Below, piece by piece: positions 33,948 through 42,983 of a DNA stretch of 64,000 bases. A program made the translations under genes and the position numbers. The notes beneath the pieces are model-generated. The model made no database searches. It was not told where the DNA came from and saw only the letters and a program-made list of their open reading frames with translations. The first letter of the stretch is position 1. Every line of letters begins with the position of its first letter. The stretch is from Polynucleobacter sp. es-EL-1 (lineage in GTDB: Bacteria; Pseudomonadota; Gammaproteobacteria; Burkholderiales; Burkholderiaceae). The DNA is taken from positions 1,674,001-1,738,000 of the forward strand of contig NZ_CP061310.1 in assembly GCF_018687975.1 (NCBI RefSeq). The letters run 5' to 3'.

Positions 33948-35528
33948 ATGATCCGTACAGCCCTACTCTCTGTTTCCGATAAAAATGGCATTGTGCCGTT
34001 CGCTAAAGCCCTTCATGAGCAAGGCGTCAAACTGATTTCTACTGGCGGTACTGCAAAGCTCTTAGCTGAAAATAATTTACCTGTAGTGGAAGTGTCTTCA
34101 CTCACTAAGTTCCCAGAGATGTTAGACGGCCGTGTAAAAACATTGCATCCCATGGTTCATGGTGGCTTATTAGCTCGCCGGGACTTCCCTGAGCATATGG
34201 CTGCCCTGAAAGAACATGGCATCGATACGATCGACATGCTCGTGATTAACCTCTATCCATTTAATGAAACCGTTGCTAAAACAGATTGCTCATTTGAAGA
34301 TGCGGTGGAGAATATTGATATTGGCGGCCCAGCGATGTTGCGTGCTGCCGCCAAGAACCATCAAGATGTGACGGTACTCATTTCTCCAGAAGATTACGCG
34401 CCCGTACTTGAAGAAATGAAAGCTAATAAGAACCTAGTTTCTTATAAGACCAATTTGGGTCTAGCTAAAAAGGTATTTGCTCATACCGCTCAATATGATG
34501 GTGCTATTGCAAACTATCTCTCCGCCTTAGGTACTGATCTTGATCACAAGTCACGCTCTGCATTTCCCGAAACCTTGCACCTGGCCTTTGAAAAAGTCCA
34601 GGAGATGCGTTATGGCGAAAATCCACACCAATCAGCTGCCTTCTACAAAGATATTTACCCAGTTGATGGCGCACTTGCCAATTACAAACAATTGCAAGGT
34701 AAAGAACTTTCTTATAACAACATCGCCGATGCTGACTCTGCCTGGGAGTGCGTCAAAAGCTTCACTGGTAATGCTGGCGGGGCTGCAGCGTGCGTCATTA
34801 TTAAGCATGCAAACCCTTGCGGGGTAGCCGTAGGCAGCAATGGACTTGAGGCTTATCAAAAGGCATTTAAGACTGATCCTAGCTCAGCCTTTGGAGGCAT
34901 CATTGCTCTCAATGTTCCCTGTGATAGTGCTGCAGCTGAAGCCATTTCCAAGCAGTTTGTAGAAGTATTGATTGCACCTAGTTTTAGCGATGAAGCAAAG
35001 GCTATCTTTGCTGCCAAACAAAATGTACGTCTCTTAGAAATTCCTTTGGGCACTGCATTTAATACTTTTGACTTTAAACGTGTTGGCGGTGGTTTATTAG
35101 TTCAATCTCCTGATGCGAAGAACATTCTTGAAAATGAAATGCGTGTTGTCAGCAAGCGTCTCCCAACCCCAAGTGAAATGCACGACATGATGTTTGCATG
35201 GCGTGTTGCCAAGTTCGTCAAATCCAATGCGATTGTGTATTGCGCAAACGGCATGACTCTGGGTATTGGTGCTGGCCAAATGAGCCGCGTAGATTCTGCG
35301 CGCATGGCAAGCATTAAGGCGGAGAATGCAGGCTTAAGCCTCAAAGGCTCTGCGGTAGCAAGTGATGCCTTCTTCCCGTTTCGGGATGGCTTAGACGTCG
35401 TGGTTAATGGGGGAGCAAGTTGCGCCATTCAGCCCGGCGGCAGTATGCGTGATGATGAAATCATTGCAGCGGCTAATGAACATGGAATTGCCATGATCTT
35501 CACCGGCACACGTCATTTCCGTCACTAA
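33948..35528 (+). CDS. purH: Bifunctional AICAR transformylase / IMP cyclohydrolase PurH
   Basis: PurH performs the last two steps of IMP synthesis. The N-terminal IMP cyclohydrolase (MGS-like) domain starts IRTALLSVSDKNGIVPFAKAL and includes SSLTKFPEMLDGRVKTLHP. The transformylase domain contains the catalytic KHANPCGVAVG and ends with SDAFFPFRDGLDVVVNGG and IFTGTRHFRH. Length (526) matches the family. ruvC follows after six bases. Confidence 0.98.
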   Translation: MIRTALLSVSDKNGIVPFAKALHEQGVKLISTGGTAKLLAENNLPVVEVSSLTKFPEMLDGRVKTLHPMVHGGLLARRDFPEHMAALKEHGIDTIDMLVINLYPFNETVAKTDCSFEDAVENIDIGGPAMLRAAAKNHQDVTVLISPEDYAPVLEEMKANKNLVSYKTNLGLAKKVFAHTAQYDGAIANYLSALGTDLDHKSRSAFPETLHLAFEKVQEMRYGENPHQSAAFYKDIYPVDGALANYKQLQGKELSYNNIADADSAWECVKSFTGNAGGAAACVIIKHANPCGVAVGSNGLEAYQKAFKTDPSSAFGGIIALNVPCDSAAAEAISKQFVEVLIAPSFSDEAKAIFAAKQNVRLLEIPLGTAFNTFDFKRVGGGLLVQSPDAKNILENEMRVVSKRLPTPSEMHDMMFAWRVAKFVKSNAIVYCANGMTLGIGAGQMSRVDSARMASIKAENAGLSLKGSAVASDAFFPFRDGLDVVVNGGASCAIQPGGSMRDDEIIAAANEHGIAMIFTGTRHFRH

Positions 35529-35534
35529 GCACCC

Positions 35535-36056
35535 ATGCGCTGGATAGGAATCGACCCAGGTCTCCGAACAACAGGTTTTGGCGTCATTGATGTTGATGGC
35601 CAAAAACTGAGCTACGTTGCTTCTGGAACGATTGAGAGTGGTGATCCTGCTAAAGGCTTGCCAGAGCGTTTAGGCACCCTGTATGCCGGCATCAAAGAAG
35701 TTTTGGAAACCTATCATCCAGAATCTGCTGCCATTGAAGAGGTATTCCTGAACGTCAATCCTCGTTCTACCTTGATGCTAGGCCAGGCACGAGGCGCAGT
35801 GATTGCAGCCCTGGTATCAGACAAACTTCCCGTTGCGGAGTTCAGCGCACTCCGGGTGAAGCAGTCCATCGTGGGAACCGGGAGAGCTACTAAGCCTCAA
35901 GTTCAAGAAATGGTGAAGCGCTTACTGCGTCTCAGCCGTGCCCCTGGAACCGATGCGGCCGATGCTTTGGGAGTAGCCATTTGCGCTGCGCATCATGCCC
36001 AGATTCCGAAAGCAATTACTACTGCTCTTGCGCCCAAAAAGACTAGTAAGAAATAA
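35535..36056 (+). CDS. ruvC: Holliday junction resolvase RuvC
   Basis: RuvC cuts Holliday junctions made during recombination. Acidic catalytic residues are visible at Asp7 (GIDPGLRTTGFG), in AAIEEVFLN, and near the end in GTDAADALGVAI. The 173-residue gene begins six bases after purH and is followed by ruvA and ruvB, so resolvase and branch-migration motor are likely made together. Confidence 0.97.
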   Translation: MRWIGIDPGLRTTGFGVIDVDGQKLSYVASGTIESGDPAKGLPERLGTLYAGIKEVLETYHPESAAIEEVFLNVNPRSTLMLGQARGAVIAALVSDKLPVAEFSALRVKQSIVGTGRATKPQVQEMVKRLLRLSRAPGTDAADALGVAICAAHHAQIPKAITTALAPKKTSKK

Positions 36057-36082
36057 CAAGATAAACAGGTTAAGATCTTTAC

Positions 36083-36664
36083 ATGATTGGTCGCATACAA
36101 GGCATTCTCGTTTCAGTTCATCCACCCCGCCTCTTGGTCGATTGCCAAGGCGTTGGCTATGAAATCGATGTGCCAATGAGTACCCTGTATCAACTACCAG
36201 AAGCTAATCAAAAAATTACACTTTTGACACATTTTCAGGTTCGTGAAGATGCGCAACAACTGTTTGGCTTTGCCACAGAAACTGAACGCGAGGCATTTAG
36301 GCAACTCATCAAAATTAGCGGCGTTGGCTCTCGTACAGCCCTAGCAGTACTCTCGGGCATGAGCGTTAATGAACTTTCTCAAGCCATTGCTATGCAAGAG
36401 GCGGGTCGTCTGACTCAAGTTCCCGGCATCGGCAAAAAAACGGCTGAACGGCTTTGTTTGGAGCTCAAAGGTAAATTGGCTCCTGATCTGGGTATAGCTG
36501 GTGGCAAGCCACAAGCGATTGAGGCGAGCAGTGAAATCTTACAAGCCCTGCTTGCGCTAGGCTATTCAGAAAAAGAGGCCTTACTAGCCCTCAAACAAAT
36601 TCCGCCAGATACGAGTGTTTCAGATGGTATTCGTATGGGTTTAAAGTATTTGTCTAAAGCTTAA
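36083..36664 (+). CDS. ruvA: Holliday junction DNA helicase subunit RuvA
   Basis: RuvA is the tetrameric junction-recognition platform for RuvB. An OB-fold start (MIGRIQGILV, then VGYEIDVPMSTLYQLP) is followed by helix-hairpin-helix motifs (LIKISGVGSRTALAVLSG and LTQVPGIGKKTAERL), and the C-terminal RuvB-binding domain contains LLALGYSEKEALLAL. The length is 193 residues, near the E. coli size. Confidence 0.97.
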   Translation: MIGRIQGILVSVHPPRLLVDCQGVGYEIDVPMSTLYQLPEANQKITLLTHFQVREDAQQLFGFATETEREAFRQLIKISGVGSRTALAVLSGMSVNELSQAIAMQEAGRLTQVPGIGKKTAERLCLELKGKLAPDLGIAGGKPQAIEASSEILQALLALGYSEKEALLALKQIPPDTSVSDGIRMGLKYLSKA

Positions 36665-36706
36665 TTCTCAATAGAAGCATTCCTTAATAGGCACTACACT
36701 TGTAGC

Positions 36707-37777
36707 ATGGCAATCCACACCGAAGACCTCAGCTCAATTCCAGAAGATTTACCAGAAGGCAATGACCGCATCGTTAGCGGTGCAGCCGGAAACTCGGAAG
36801 CCGTCTTCGAAAGAGCCCTACGCCCAAAACAGCTTGATGAGTATGTTGGCCAAACTAAGGCTCGAGCCCAATTAGAAATCTTTATTACTGCGACTCGAGC
36901 TCGTCAAGAAGCGCTTGATCACGTTCTACTCTTTGGCCCTCCAGGACTTGGTAAAACTACCCTAGCCCACATTATTGCCAGAGAGCTTGGCGTGAACTTA
37001 CGCCAGACTAGCGGCCCTGTTCTTGATAGACCTGGTGACCTCGCTGCTTTGCTAACCAATTTAGAAGCAAACGATGTGCTCTTTATTGATGAGATTCATC
37101 GTCTCTCTCCAGTAGTTGAAGAGATTTTGTACCCGGCACTTGAGGACTACAGCCTAGACATCATGATTGGCGAAGGTCCTGCAGCACGTAGCGTCAAGAT
37201 TGACCTTAAGCCCTTTACCCTAATCGGCGCAACAACTCGTGCTGGCATGCTCACCAATCCCTTGCGTGATCGCTTTGGCATTGTCGCAAGGCTTGAGTTC
37301 TACACCACTGAAGAGCTCACCAAAATCATCAATCGTTCAGCCAGCTTACTGAAGGCAAGTATTGATCCAGATGGTTCGGTAGAAATTGCCAAGCGTGCGC
37401 GCGGTACCCCTCGTATCGCCAATCGCCTATTACGTCGGGTACGTGACTATGCTGAAGTCAAAGGCACTGGCACCATTACCAAAGAAATGGCAGACGCTGC
37501 ACTCAAGATGCTCGATGTGGATCCAAGTGGTTTTGATGTGATGGATAGAAAACTACTCGAAGCCATCTTGCATAAGTTTGATGGTGGCCCTGTAGGTATT
37601 GATAACTTGGCTGCAGCGATTGGTGAAGAGCGCGACACCATTGAAGATGTTCTAGAGCCATACCTCATTCAGCAAGGTTACTTACAAAGAACCTCGCGCG
37701 GCCGAATGGCTACTCGGCTAGCCTATGAGCACTTTGGCTTAACGCCACCGAGCAGTTCAGCCAGCCTTGAGATCTAA
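36707..37777 (+). CDS. ruvB: Holliday junction branch-migration ATPase RuvB
   Basis: RuvB is the AAA+ hexameric motor that drives branch migration. Walker A is GPPGLGKTTLA, Walker B is VLFIDEIHRL, sensor 1 lies in LIGATTRAGML, and the arginine-finger region is PLRDRFGI. A winged-helix domain follows (AIGEERDTIEDVLEPYLIQ, then GYLQRTSRGR). At 356 residues it is standard length. The gap to the convergent tyrS is three bases. Confidence 0.98.
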   Translation: MAIHTEDLSSIPEDLPEGNDRIVSGAAGNSEAVFERALRPKQLDEYVGQTKARAQLEIFITATRARQEALDHVLLFGPPGLGKTTLAHIIARELGVNLRQTSGPVLDRPGDLAALLTNLEANDVLFIDEIHRLSPVVEEILYPALEDYSLDIMIGEGPAARSVKIDLKPFTLIGATTRAGMLTNPLRDRFGIVARLEFYTTEELTKIINRSASLLKASIDPDGSVEIAKRARGTPRIANRLLRRVRDYAEVKGTGTITKEMADAALKMLDVDPSGFDVMDRKLLEAILHKFDGGPVGIDNLAAAIGEERDTIEDVLEPYLIQQGYLQRTSRGRMATRLAYEHFGLTPPSSSASLEI

Positions 37778-37780
37778 GGC

Positions 37781-39013
37781 TTAGCTCAGAGTTACCTTAG
37801 CAAACTTACGCTTGCCAACCTGAACCACATAAGTACCAGCTTCAACTTTCAATTGCTTATCAGCAACTGTTACGCTATCAATCTTCACACCGTTTTGTTC
37901 GATGTTGCGATTGGCCTCTGAAGTAGATGGTGCTAAGCCAGCAGCTTTCAGAAGATTGGCGATCTGCATTGGCGATCCAGACAACGTTACTTCTGGGATG
38001 TCATCTGGGATTCCACCTTTAGCACGGTGATTAAAGTCTTCCAACGCTTTTTCTGCCGCAGCTTGAGAATGAAAGCGCGCAACGATTTCTTGTGCAAGCA
38101 GTACTTTGCAATCTTTAGGATTTCTGCCAGCAGCAACTTCTTGTTTCATTAAGTCAATTTCAGTCATCGGGCGGAATGACAGTAATGTGAAGTAATCCCA
38201 CATTAATTCATCGGAGATGCTTAATATCTTGCCAAACATCTCGCTAGAAGGCTCGCTGATACCAATGTAATTGCCTTTGGACTTACTCATCTTGTCCACG
38301 CCGTCCAAGCCAACCAGCAGTGGCATAGTCAAAATACATTGCGGCTCTTGGCCATACTCACGCTGGAGCTCGCGCCCAACTAAGAGATTAAATTTCTGAT
38401 CCGTACCACCGAGCTCTAGGTCACTCTTCAAGGCAACAGAGTCATAACCTTGCATTAATGGATACAAAAACTCATGCACAGAGATCGGTACGCCACTACG
38501 GTAGCGCTTGGTAAAGTCATCACGCTCCAACATTTGGGCAACGGTATAGCGTGCTGCCAACTGAATCATGCCGCGTGCACCTAGAGGGTCGCACCACTCG
38601 CTGTTGTAGCGCACCTCAGTTTTAGCAGGATCGAGCACCAAACTAGCCTGACGATAGTAGGTCTGCGCATTGACAGCGATTTCTTCAGCAGTCAGTGGGG
38701 GACGGGTTGCATTGCGTCCAGAGGGATCACCAATCATGCTGGTAAAGTCACCAATCAAGAAAATCACGGTGTGCCCTAAATCTTGTAACTGACGTAATTT
38801 ATTTAAAACAACGGTATGGCCCAAATGGATATCAGGCGCTGTTGGATCTAACCCCAACTTAATACGCAAAGGCGTACCTGTAGCCTGGCTCTTAGCCAAC
38901 TTCTGAATCCAGTCCGCCTCAACCAATAGCTCATCACAACCCCGTTTAGTGACTTCAAGGGCCGCAAAAACTTCAGGGGTCAGTGGGTATTTTTGTTCTG
39001 GTTTAGCCGTCAT
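37781..39013 (-). CDS. tyrS: Tyrosyl-tRNA synthetase
   Basis: This class Ic synthetase has the HIGH-type motif as HLGHTVVL (after LGLDPTAPDI) and the KMSKS loop DKMSKSKGNYIG. A C-terminal S4-like RNA-binding domain (about 345-410) is present. An upstream in-frame Met at 39076 would add 21 poorly conserved residues, so the ATG at 39013 is preferred (410 residues). The gene diverges from anmK across about 90 bp. Confidence 0.97.
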   Translation of the reverse strand: MTAKPEQKYPLTPEVFAALEVTKRGCDELLVEADWIQKLAKSQATGTPLRIKLGLDPTAPDIHLGHTVVLNKLRQLQDLGHTVIFLIGDFTSMIGDPSGRNATRPPLTAEEIAVNAQTYYRQASLVLDPAKTEVRYNSEWCDPLGARGMIQLAARYTVAQMLERDDFTKRYRSGVPISVHEFLYPLMQGYDSVALKSDLELGGTDQKFNLLVGRELQREYGQEPQCILTMPLLVGLDGVDKMSKSKGNYIGISEPSSEMFGKILSISDELMWDYFTLLSFRPMTEIDLMKQEVAAGRNPKDCKVLLAQEIVARFHSQAAAEKALEDFNHRAKGGIPDDIPEVTLSGSPMQIANLLKAAGLAPSTSEANRNIEQNGVKIDSVTVADKQLKVEAGTYVVQVGKRKFAKVTLS

Positions 39014-39102
39014 GCGAAATTGAGTAACTGATTCGGTTAAATTAGTATTTAGATTGCTAAAGCATAATTGTCGCATTCCTGAGAATAAAGCCCTGATACT
39101 GC

Positions 39103-40233
39103 ATGAATAAGCCTCAATCTCTCTATATTGGCCTGATGTCTGGCACTAGCCTAGATGGGATAGATGCCGTGCTGGCAAAGATTGAAGTCTCCGGGGAGAC
39201 ATCCCTTCTGGACTCCGTAAGTGTTGCCTTTAGCCCTGAATTACGTAAAGCTCTACTGGATCTCCAGACCCCCGGGCCAAACGAGATTCATCGAGAAAAC
39301 CAAGCCAGTAACGCCTTAGCACTAGCCTATGCGGATGCAGTCAAGCAATTACTCACCCAAGCCAAGCTTTCTCCTGCAGATATCAGCGCCATTGGCGCCC
39401 ATGGTCAGACTATTCGTCACCAAGCTGATCTTGCTCGTCACCTGGCCTATACCCATCAAACTCTCAATCCAGCCCTATTAGCGGAACTCACTGGAATTGA
39501 TGTCATCGCGGACTTTAGAAGTCGTGATTTAGCAGCAGGTGGTCATGGTGCGCCTCTAGTGCCAGCCTTTCATGCGCAGCAATTTTCCTCCAAGGAGAAT
39601 GTTGCTGTTCTCAACCTTGGTGGGATTGCCAATCTGACACTTCTTCCCAAAGATGGCAATGTCACTGGATTTGATTGTGGCCCAGCCAATATGTTGATGG
39701 ATGCGTGGATTGCGGATCAACAAGGACATGCCTTTGATGAGAACGGTACTTGGGCATCCCAAGGCAATGTCAATCAAGCACTGTTATCAAGAATGTTGGA
39801 GGATTCATTTTTTTCAAAAGTACCGCCAAAGAGCACGGGCCGTGATGACTTTCATCTAGAGTGGTTGCAAAAGCAAGTTGGCTCGGACAATATCAACGCC
39901 GAAGATATTCAAGCCACACTGCTGCAATTAACAGTAGATTCAGCCTTGCATGCCTTAAAGGGCTATGCCCCGCAAACCCAGATTCTGATTATCTGCGGTG
40001 GTGGTGTGCGCAACATTTCCCTACTCAATTTATTTAAAGTCCGAGCTGAACTCTTATTTAAAAACACACTGGAGATCATGACTAGTGATGCGCTAGGCAT
40101 TGATCCACAGCTAGTGGAAGGTCTTGCCTTTGCATGGCTTGCTTGGGCCCATAAAGAAAAACGGCCAGCAAATTTGCCAGCCGTTACGGGAGCGAAGAGT
40201 CCTAGAATTCTAGGCGCTTGTTATCCTGCTTAA
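39103..40233 (+). CDS. anmK: Anhydro-N-acetylmuramic acid kinase AnmK
   Basis: AnmK hydrolyses the 1,6-anhydro ring of recycled anhydroMurNAc and phosphorylates it to MurNAc-6-phosphate. The family start YIGLMSGTSLDGIDAVL, GAHGQTIRH, NLGGIANLT and the sugar-site block GFDCGPANMLMDAW are present in 376 residues. With amgK and murU elsewhere in the window it supports peptidoglycan recycling. Its 3' end converges on erpA, and the two stop codons lie in the arms of one hairpin (40226-40255). Confidence 0.95.
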   Translation: MNKPQSLYIGLMSGTSLDGIDAVLAKIEVSGETSLLDSVSVAFSPELRKALLDLQTPGPNEIHRENQASNALALAYADAVKQLLTQAKLSPADISAIGAHGQTIRHQADLARHLAYTHQTLNPALLAELTGIDVIADFRSRDLAAGGHGAPLVPAFHAQQFSSKENVAVLNLGGIANLTLLPKDGNVTGFDCGPANMLMDAWIADQQGHAFDENGTWASQGNVNQALLSRMLEDSFFSKVPPKSTGRDDFHLEWLQKQVGSDNINAEDIQATLLQLTVDSALHALKGYAPQTQILIICGGGVRNISLLNLFKVRAELLFKNTLEIMTSDALGIDPQLVEGLAFAWLAWAHKEKRPANLPAVTGAKSPRILGACYPA

Positions 40234-40247
40234 GTAATTAAATTTAT

Positions 40248-40622
40248 TTAAGCAGAGAAAGAAGATCCGCAACCACAAGTAGTTTGCGCATTTGGATTCT
40301 TAATCACAAACTGAGAGCCATTGATATCTTCTTTGTAATCAATCTCAGCGCCCACTAAATATTGGAAGCTCATTGAATCTACTAAGAGAGTAACGCCATT
40401 CTTTTCAAACTGAGTGTCATCCTCATTGACGGCATCATCAAATGTGAAGCCATACTGAAATCCAGAGCAACCACCACCTTGAACAAAGACACGCAACTTT
40501 AATTCTGGATTGCCTTCTTCAGCAATCAAGTCAGCTACTTTTGCAGCAGCACTATCTGTAAACACCAAAGGCACTGGTGGCTCAGCTAAATCTGCAGTAG
40601 TTTGTGTGGCTAATTCGGTCAT
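40248..40622 (-). CDS. erpA: A-type iron-sulfur cluster insertion protein ErpA
   Basis: ErpA delivers iron-sulfur clusters to apo-proteins such as those of isoprenoid synthesis. The three conserved cysteines are Cys52 (QGGGCSGFQYGF), Cys116 and Cys118 (TCGCGSSF). At 124 residues with a Pro-rich N-terminal extension it fits ErpA better than IscA. It lies downstream of argC in the betaproteobacterial order. Confidence 0.94.
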   Translation of the reverse strand: MTELATQTTADLAEPPVPLVFTDSAAAKVADLIAEEGNPELKLRVFVQGGGCSGFQYGFTFDDAVNEDDTQFEKNGVTLLVDSMSFQYLVGAEIDYKEDINGSQFVIKNPNAQTTCGCGSSFSA

Positions 40623-40705
40623 GATTTACTCCCAATTCAAAAGGCGATGTCTTATTTTAGGCTTTTAATGCCCAGCTTGCTGAAGGGTCTTTATACCCCT
40701 CTCCA

Positions 40706-41764
40706 TTATGGAGAAACAGCTATCTGTGTCAATCCAGTTGTCTCAGGCAAACCAAACATCAAATTCATGCACTGAACCCCTTGGCCCGAAGCTCCCTTCA
40801 CCAGATTGTCTTCCACCACCAAAATGACTAGGGTATCCCCGCCACCAGGACGATGAATCGCTATCCGTAGGCCATTACTCCCCCTTACTGAACGGGTTTC
40901 TGGGTGACTGCCTGCCGGCATCACATCTACAAAAGGCTCGCCTTTATAGAAATCTTCATACAGCTTTTGGAAATCCACATCCTTGCCAGCATCAGTCAAG
41001 CGCACATAAAGAGTCGAATGAATGCCCCTAATCATTGGGGTTAAATGAGGCACAAAGGTTAGGCCAATTTGATCATGGCCTGCAATGGCCTTTAAGCCTT
41101 GCACGATCTCCGGCAAATGGCGATGCCCTTTAACACCATAAGCCTTGAAATTATCTCCAGCCTCAGATAACAAGGTGCCAATTTCTGCCTTACGTCCCGC
41201 GCCCGATGTGCCTGACTTAGAGTCCGAAATAATATGGGTGCCATCAATCAACTGCTTGCCGCCAGTCGACTTTGGTGAGAGCAAGGGAGCTAAGCCAAGC
41301 TGTACAGAAGTTGGGTAACAGCCCGCTAAACCCACTACGCGTGCTTTTTTAATTTCTTCACGATTGATTTCTGGCAATCCATAAACAGCCTCAGTCAAGA
41401 TATCTGGGCAGCCATGCTCCATGCCATACCACTTAGAAAATTCAGCAATATCTTTTAAGCGAAAGTCAGCAGCCAAATCCAAAATCTTCACATTTGCAGC
41501 CAATAATTCTTGAGCTTGTGCCATCGCAACACCGTGTGGAGTGGCGAAAAACACCACATCGCACTCGGTCAACTTCGCTTCGTCAGGAGTCGTAAATTTA
41601 AGATCAATGCGACCACGCAAAGAAGGGAACATATCCGCAACTGCCATACCCGCTTCTGTGCGAGAAGTAATGGCCTGAATTTTGACCTCGGGATGCTGCG
41701 CCAACAAACGCAGTAATTCCACTCCGGTATATCCAGTTCCGCCGACGATGCCCACTTTAATCAT
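40706..41764 (-). CDS. argC: N-acetyl-gamma-glutamyl-phosphate reductase ArgC
   Basis: ArgC carries out the NADPH-dependent third step of arginine synthesis. The start IKVGIVGGTGYTGVELLRLL is the NADP-binding motif and Cys149 in GLAGCYPTSVQLG is the catalytic thiol. HRHLPEI and SDSKSGTSGAGR are further family blocks. GGAG is correctly spaced for the ATG at 41764 (352 residues) but only one base from the upstream ATG at 41776, so 41764 is chosen. Confidence 0.97.
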   Translation of the reverse strand: MIKVGIVGGTGYTGVELLRLLAQHPEVKIQAITSRTEAGMAVADMFPSLRGRIDLKFTTPDEAKLTECDVVFFATPHGVAMAQAQELLAANVKILDLAADFRLKDIAEFSKWYGMEHGCPDILTEAVYGLPEINREEIKKARVVGLAGCYPTSVQLGLAPLLSPKSTGGKQLIDGTHIISDSKSGTSGAGRKAEIGTLLSEAGDNFKAYGVKGHRHLPEIVQGLKAIAGHDQIGLTFVPHLTPMIRGIHSTLYVRLTDAGKDVDFQKLYEDFYKGEPFVDVMPAGSHPETRSVRGSNGLRIAIHRPGGGDTLVILVVEDNLVKGASGQGVQCMNLMFGLPETTGLTQIAVSP

Positions 41765-41823
41765 GTCATTCTCCAAAATACCGACTGATGAATTGTATTT
41801 CTTTAATACCTAGATTGTAGAAA

Positions 41824-41852
41824 CAAAAAGGGCCGCTTGTGCGACCCTTTTG
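41824..41852 (-). terminator. Intrinsic terminator after rplM-rpsI
   Basis: On the minus strand AAAAGGGTCGC pairs with GCGGCCCTTTT around ACAA, with one G-U pair, and is followed by a U tract. It lies 25 bp past the rpsI stop and separates the ribosomal protein operon from argC. Confidence 0.88.
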
Positions 41853-41876
41853 ATAAAACTAAAGCGACTGAAAGAA

Positions 41877-42278
41877 TTAGCGCTTGCTGAACTGCTTACG
41901 ACGACGCGCGCCATGCAGACCAACTTTTTTACGCTCAACTTCACGAGCATCGCGAGTCACCAAGCCTGCTTTAGACAGGGCTGGTTTCAATGCGTTGTCG
42001 TAGTCGATCAATGCACGAGTAACACCGTGACGAACTGCACCAGCTTGGCCAGTTTCACCGCCGCCACTCACGTTTACTTTGATATCAAAGGTCGTTAAGT
42101 GGGCTGTGAGAGCCAAAGGCTGACGAGCAATCATGCGTGATGTTTCGCGAGCAAAATAAGCATCGATAGGCTTACCGTTAACAGTAATCTCACCTTTGCC
42201 AGATTTAATGAATACACGTGCTACAGAGCTCTTGCGACGACCTGTACCGTAATTCCAATTTCCGTAATTAATAGCCAT
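41877..42278 (-). CDS. rpsI: 30S ribosomal protein S9
   Basis: This 133-residue protein has the S9 features NYGTGRRKSSVARVFIKSGKG, VSGGGETGQAGAVRHGV and the basic C-terminal tail ending RRRKQFSKR, which reaches the ribosomal P site. It follows rplM by nine bases in the universal rplM-rpsI operon. Confidence 0.99.
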   Translation of the reverse strand: MAINYGNWNYGTGRRKSSVARVFIKSGKGEITVNGKPIDAYFARETSRMIARQPLALTAHLTTFDIKVNVSGGGETGQAGAVRHGVTRALIDYDNALKPALSKAGLVTRDAREVERKKVGLHGARRRKQFSKR

Positions 42279-42287
42279 TTGGTTTCC

Positions 42288-42716
42288 TTAAATCTCTAAC
42301 GCTTTTGGCTGTTGAGCCGCATGCGGATGATTGGCGTCGCCGTAGACTTTCAATTTCTTGATCATGGCATAGCCTAGTGGGCCTTTTGGCAACATACCCT
42401 TCACAGCCTTCTCTAAAGCGCGACCTGGGAAACGATCTTGCATCTTGTCGAAGTTAGTCGAGCTAATACCACCTGGGTATCCGCTGTGACGGTAATAAAT
42501 TTTGTTCAAGCCTTTAGTGCCTGTGACACGCAGCTTAGAAGAGTTGATGACAACAATAAAGTCGCCAGTATCAACGTGTGGGGTGTATTCAGGCTTGTGC
42601 TTGCCGCGTAGACGGAGTGCCACTTCACTGGCGACACGACCGAGGACTTTGTCCGTAGCGTCAATCACGAACCAATCATGCACTACCTCATGGGATTTTG
42701 CAGAAAAAGTTTTCAT
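42288..42716 (-). CDS. rplM: 50S ribosomal protein L13
   Basis: This 142-residue protein matches L13: DWFVIDATDKVLGRVASEVALRLRG-type start, TPHVDTGDFIVVIN, KIYYRHSGYPGG and AVKGMLPKGPLG. It is the first gene of the rplM-rpsI operon, driven by the promoter at 42730-42758. The 417-bp gap upstream, to osmC at 43134, contains that promoter, the candidate sRNA at 42872-42977 and a 16-bp palindrome. Confidence 0.99.
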   Translation of the reverse strand: MKTFSAKSHEVVHDWFVIDATDKVLGRVASEVALRLRGKHKPEYTPHVDTGDFIVVINSSKLRVTGTKGLNKIYYRHSGYPGGISSTNFDKMQDRFPGRALEKAVKGMLPKGPLGYAMIKKLKVYGDANHPHAAQQPKALEI

Positions 42717-42729
42717 GATTTCTCAAATT

Positions 42730-42758
42730 GTTATAGTCAAAAAAATTACTCCAATCAA
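42730..42758 (-). promoter_or_regulatory. Sigma-70-type promoter for rplM-rpsI
   Basis: On the minus strand TTGATT (42758-42753) and TATAAC (42735-42730) are separated by 17 bp, matching 4/6 and 5/6 of the consensus. The predicted start lies only about 7-12 nt before the rplM ATG, giving a very short leader with no room for a ribosomal-protein autoregulatory structure. Confidence 0.6.
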
Positions 42759-42871
42759 ACTACGTCCACCTTGGCCCTGCTTATGTTTGCAAGCTCGCAG
42801 ATTCTGCAATCTAACTGGTACAACAAATTACCGCTGACTGGTTCGGTAATTCAGTAAAGCCTTGAATTGTA

Positions 42872-42977
42872 ACCTAAAAAAAACCCAGGAACGAGTCCTG
42901 GGTTGGAATCCACCTATGTTTAAGTGGAGGAGACACTTGGAGGCAGAACAATCTCTTATAGAAGACTGAGAGCCAAT
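42872..42977 (-). ncRNA. Candidate small RNA with anti-Shine-Dalgarno motifs and its own terminator
   Basis: A free-standing transcription unit of about 105 nt is suggested on the minus strand between osmC and rplM. It has a promoter upstream (42984-43013), no credible ORF, and a strong intrinsic terminator: AACCCAGGA pairs with TCCTGGGTT (42882-42904), followed by eight U. Upstream of the terminator is a hairpin, UCCACUU-AAACAU-AGGUGGA. Single-stranded CU-rich segments GCCUCC and CUCCUCC precede it and could pair with Shine-Dalgarno sequences of target mRNAs. This resembles, in style only, the CCUCC-loop sRNAs of other Proteobacteria. I cannot assign it to a named family. An alternative is that it is the leader of a longer rplM transcript with early termination. 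Confidence 0.6.
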
Positions 42978-42983
42978 ATGGTT

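Noticed and set aside
40201..40214. CCTAGAATTCTAGG palindrome near the end of anmK
   Set aside because: It lies inside coding sequence and lacks a T tract, so it is probably coincidental.
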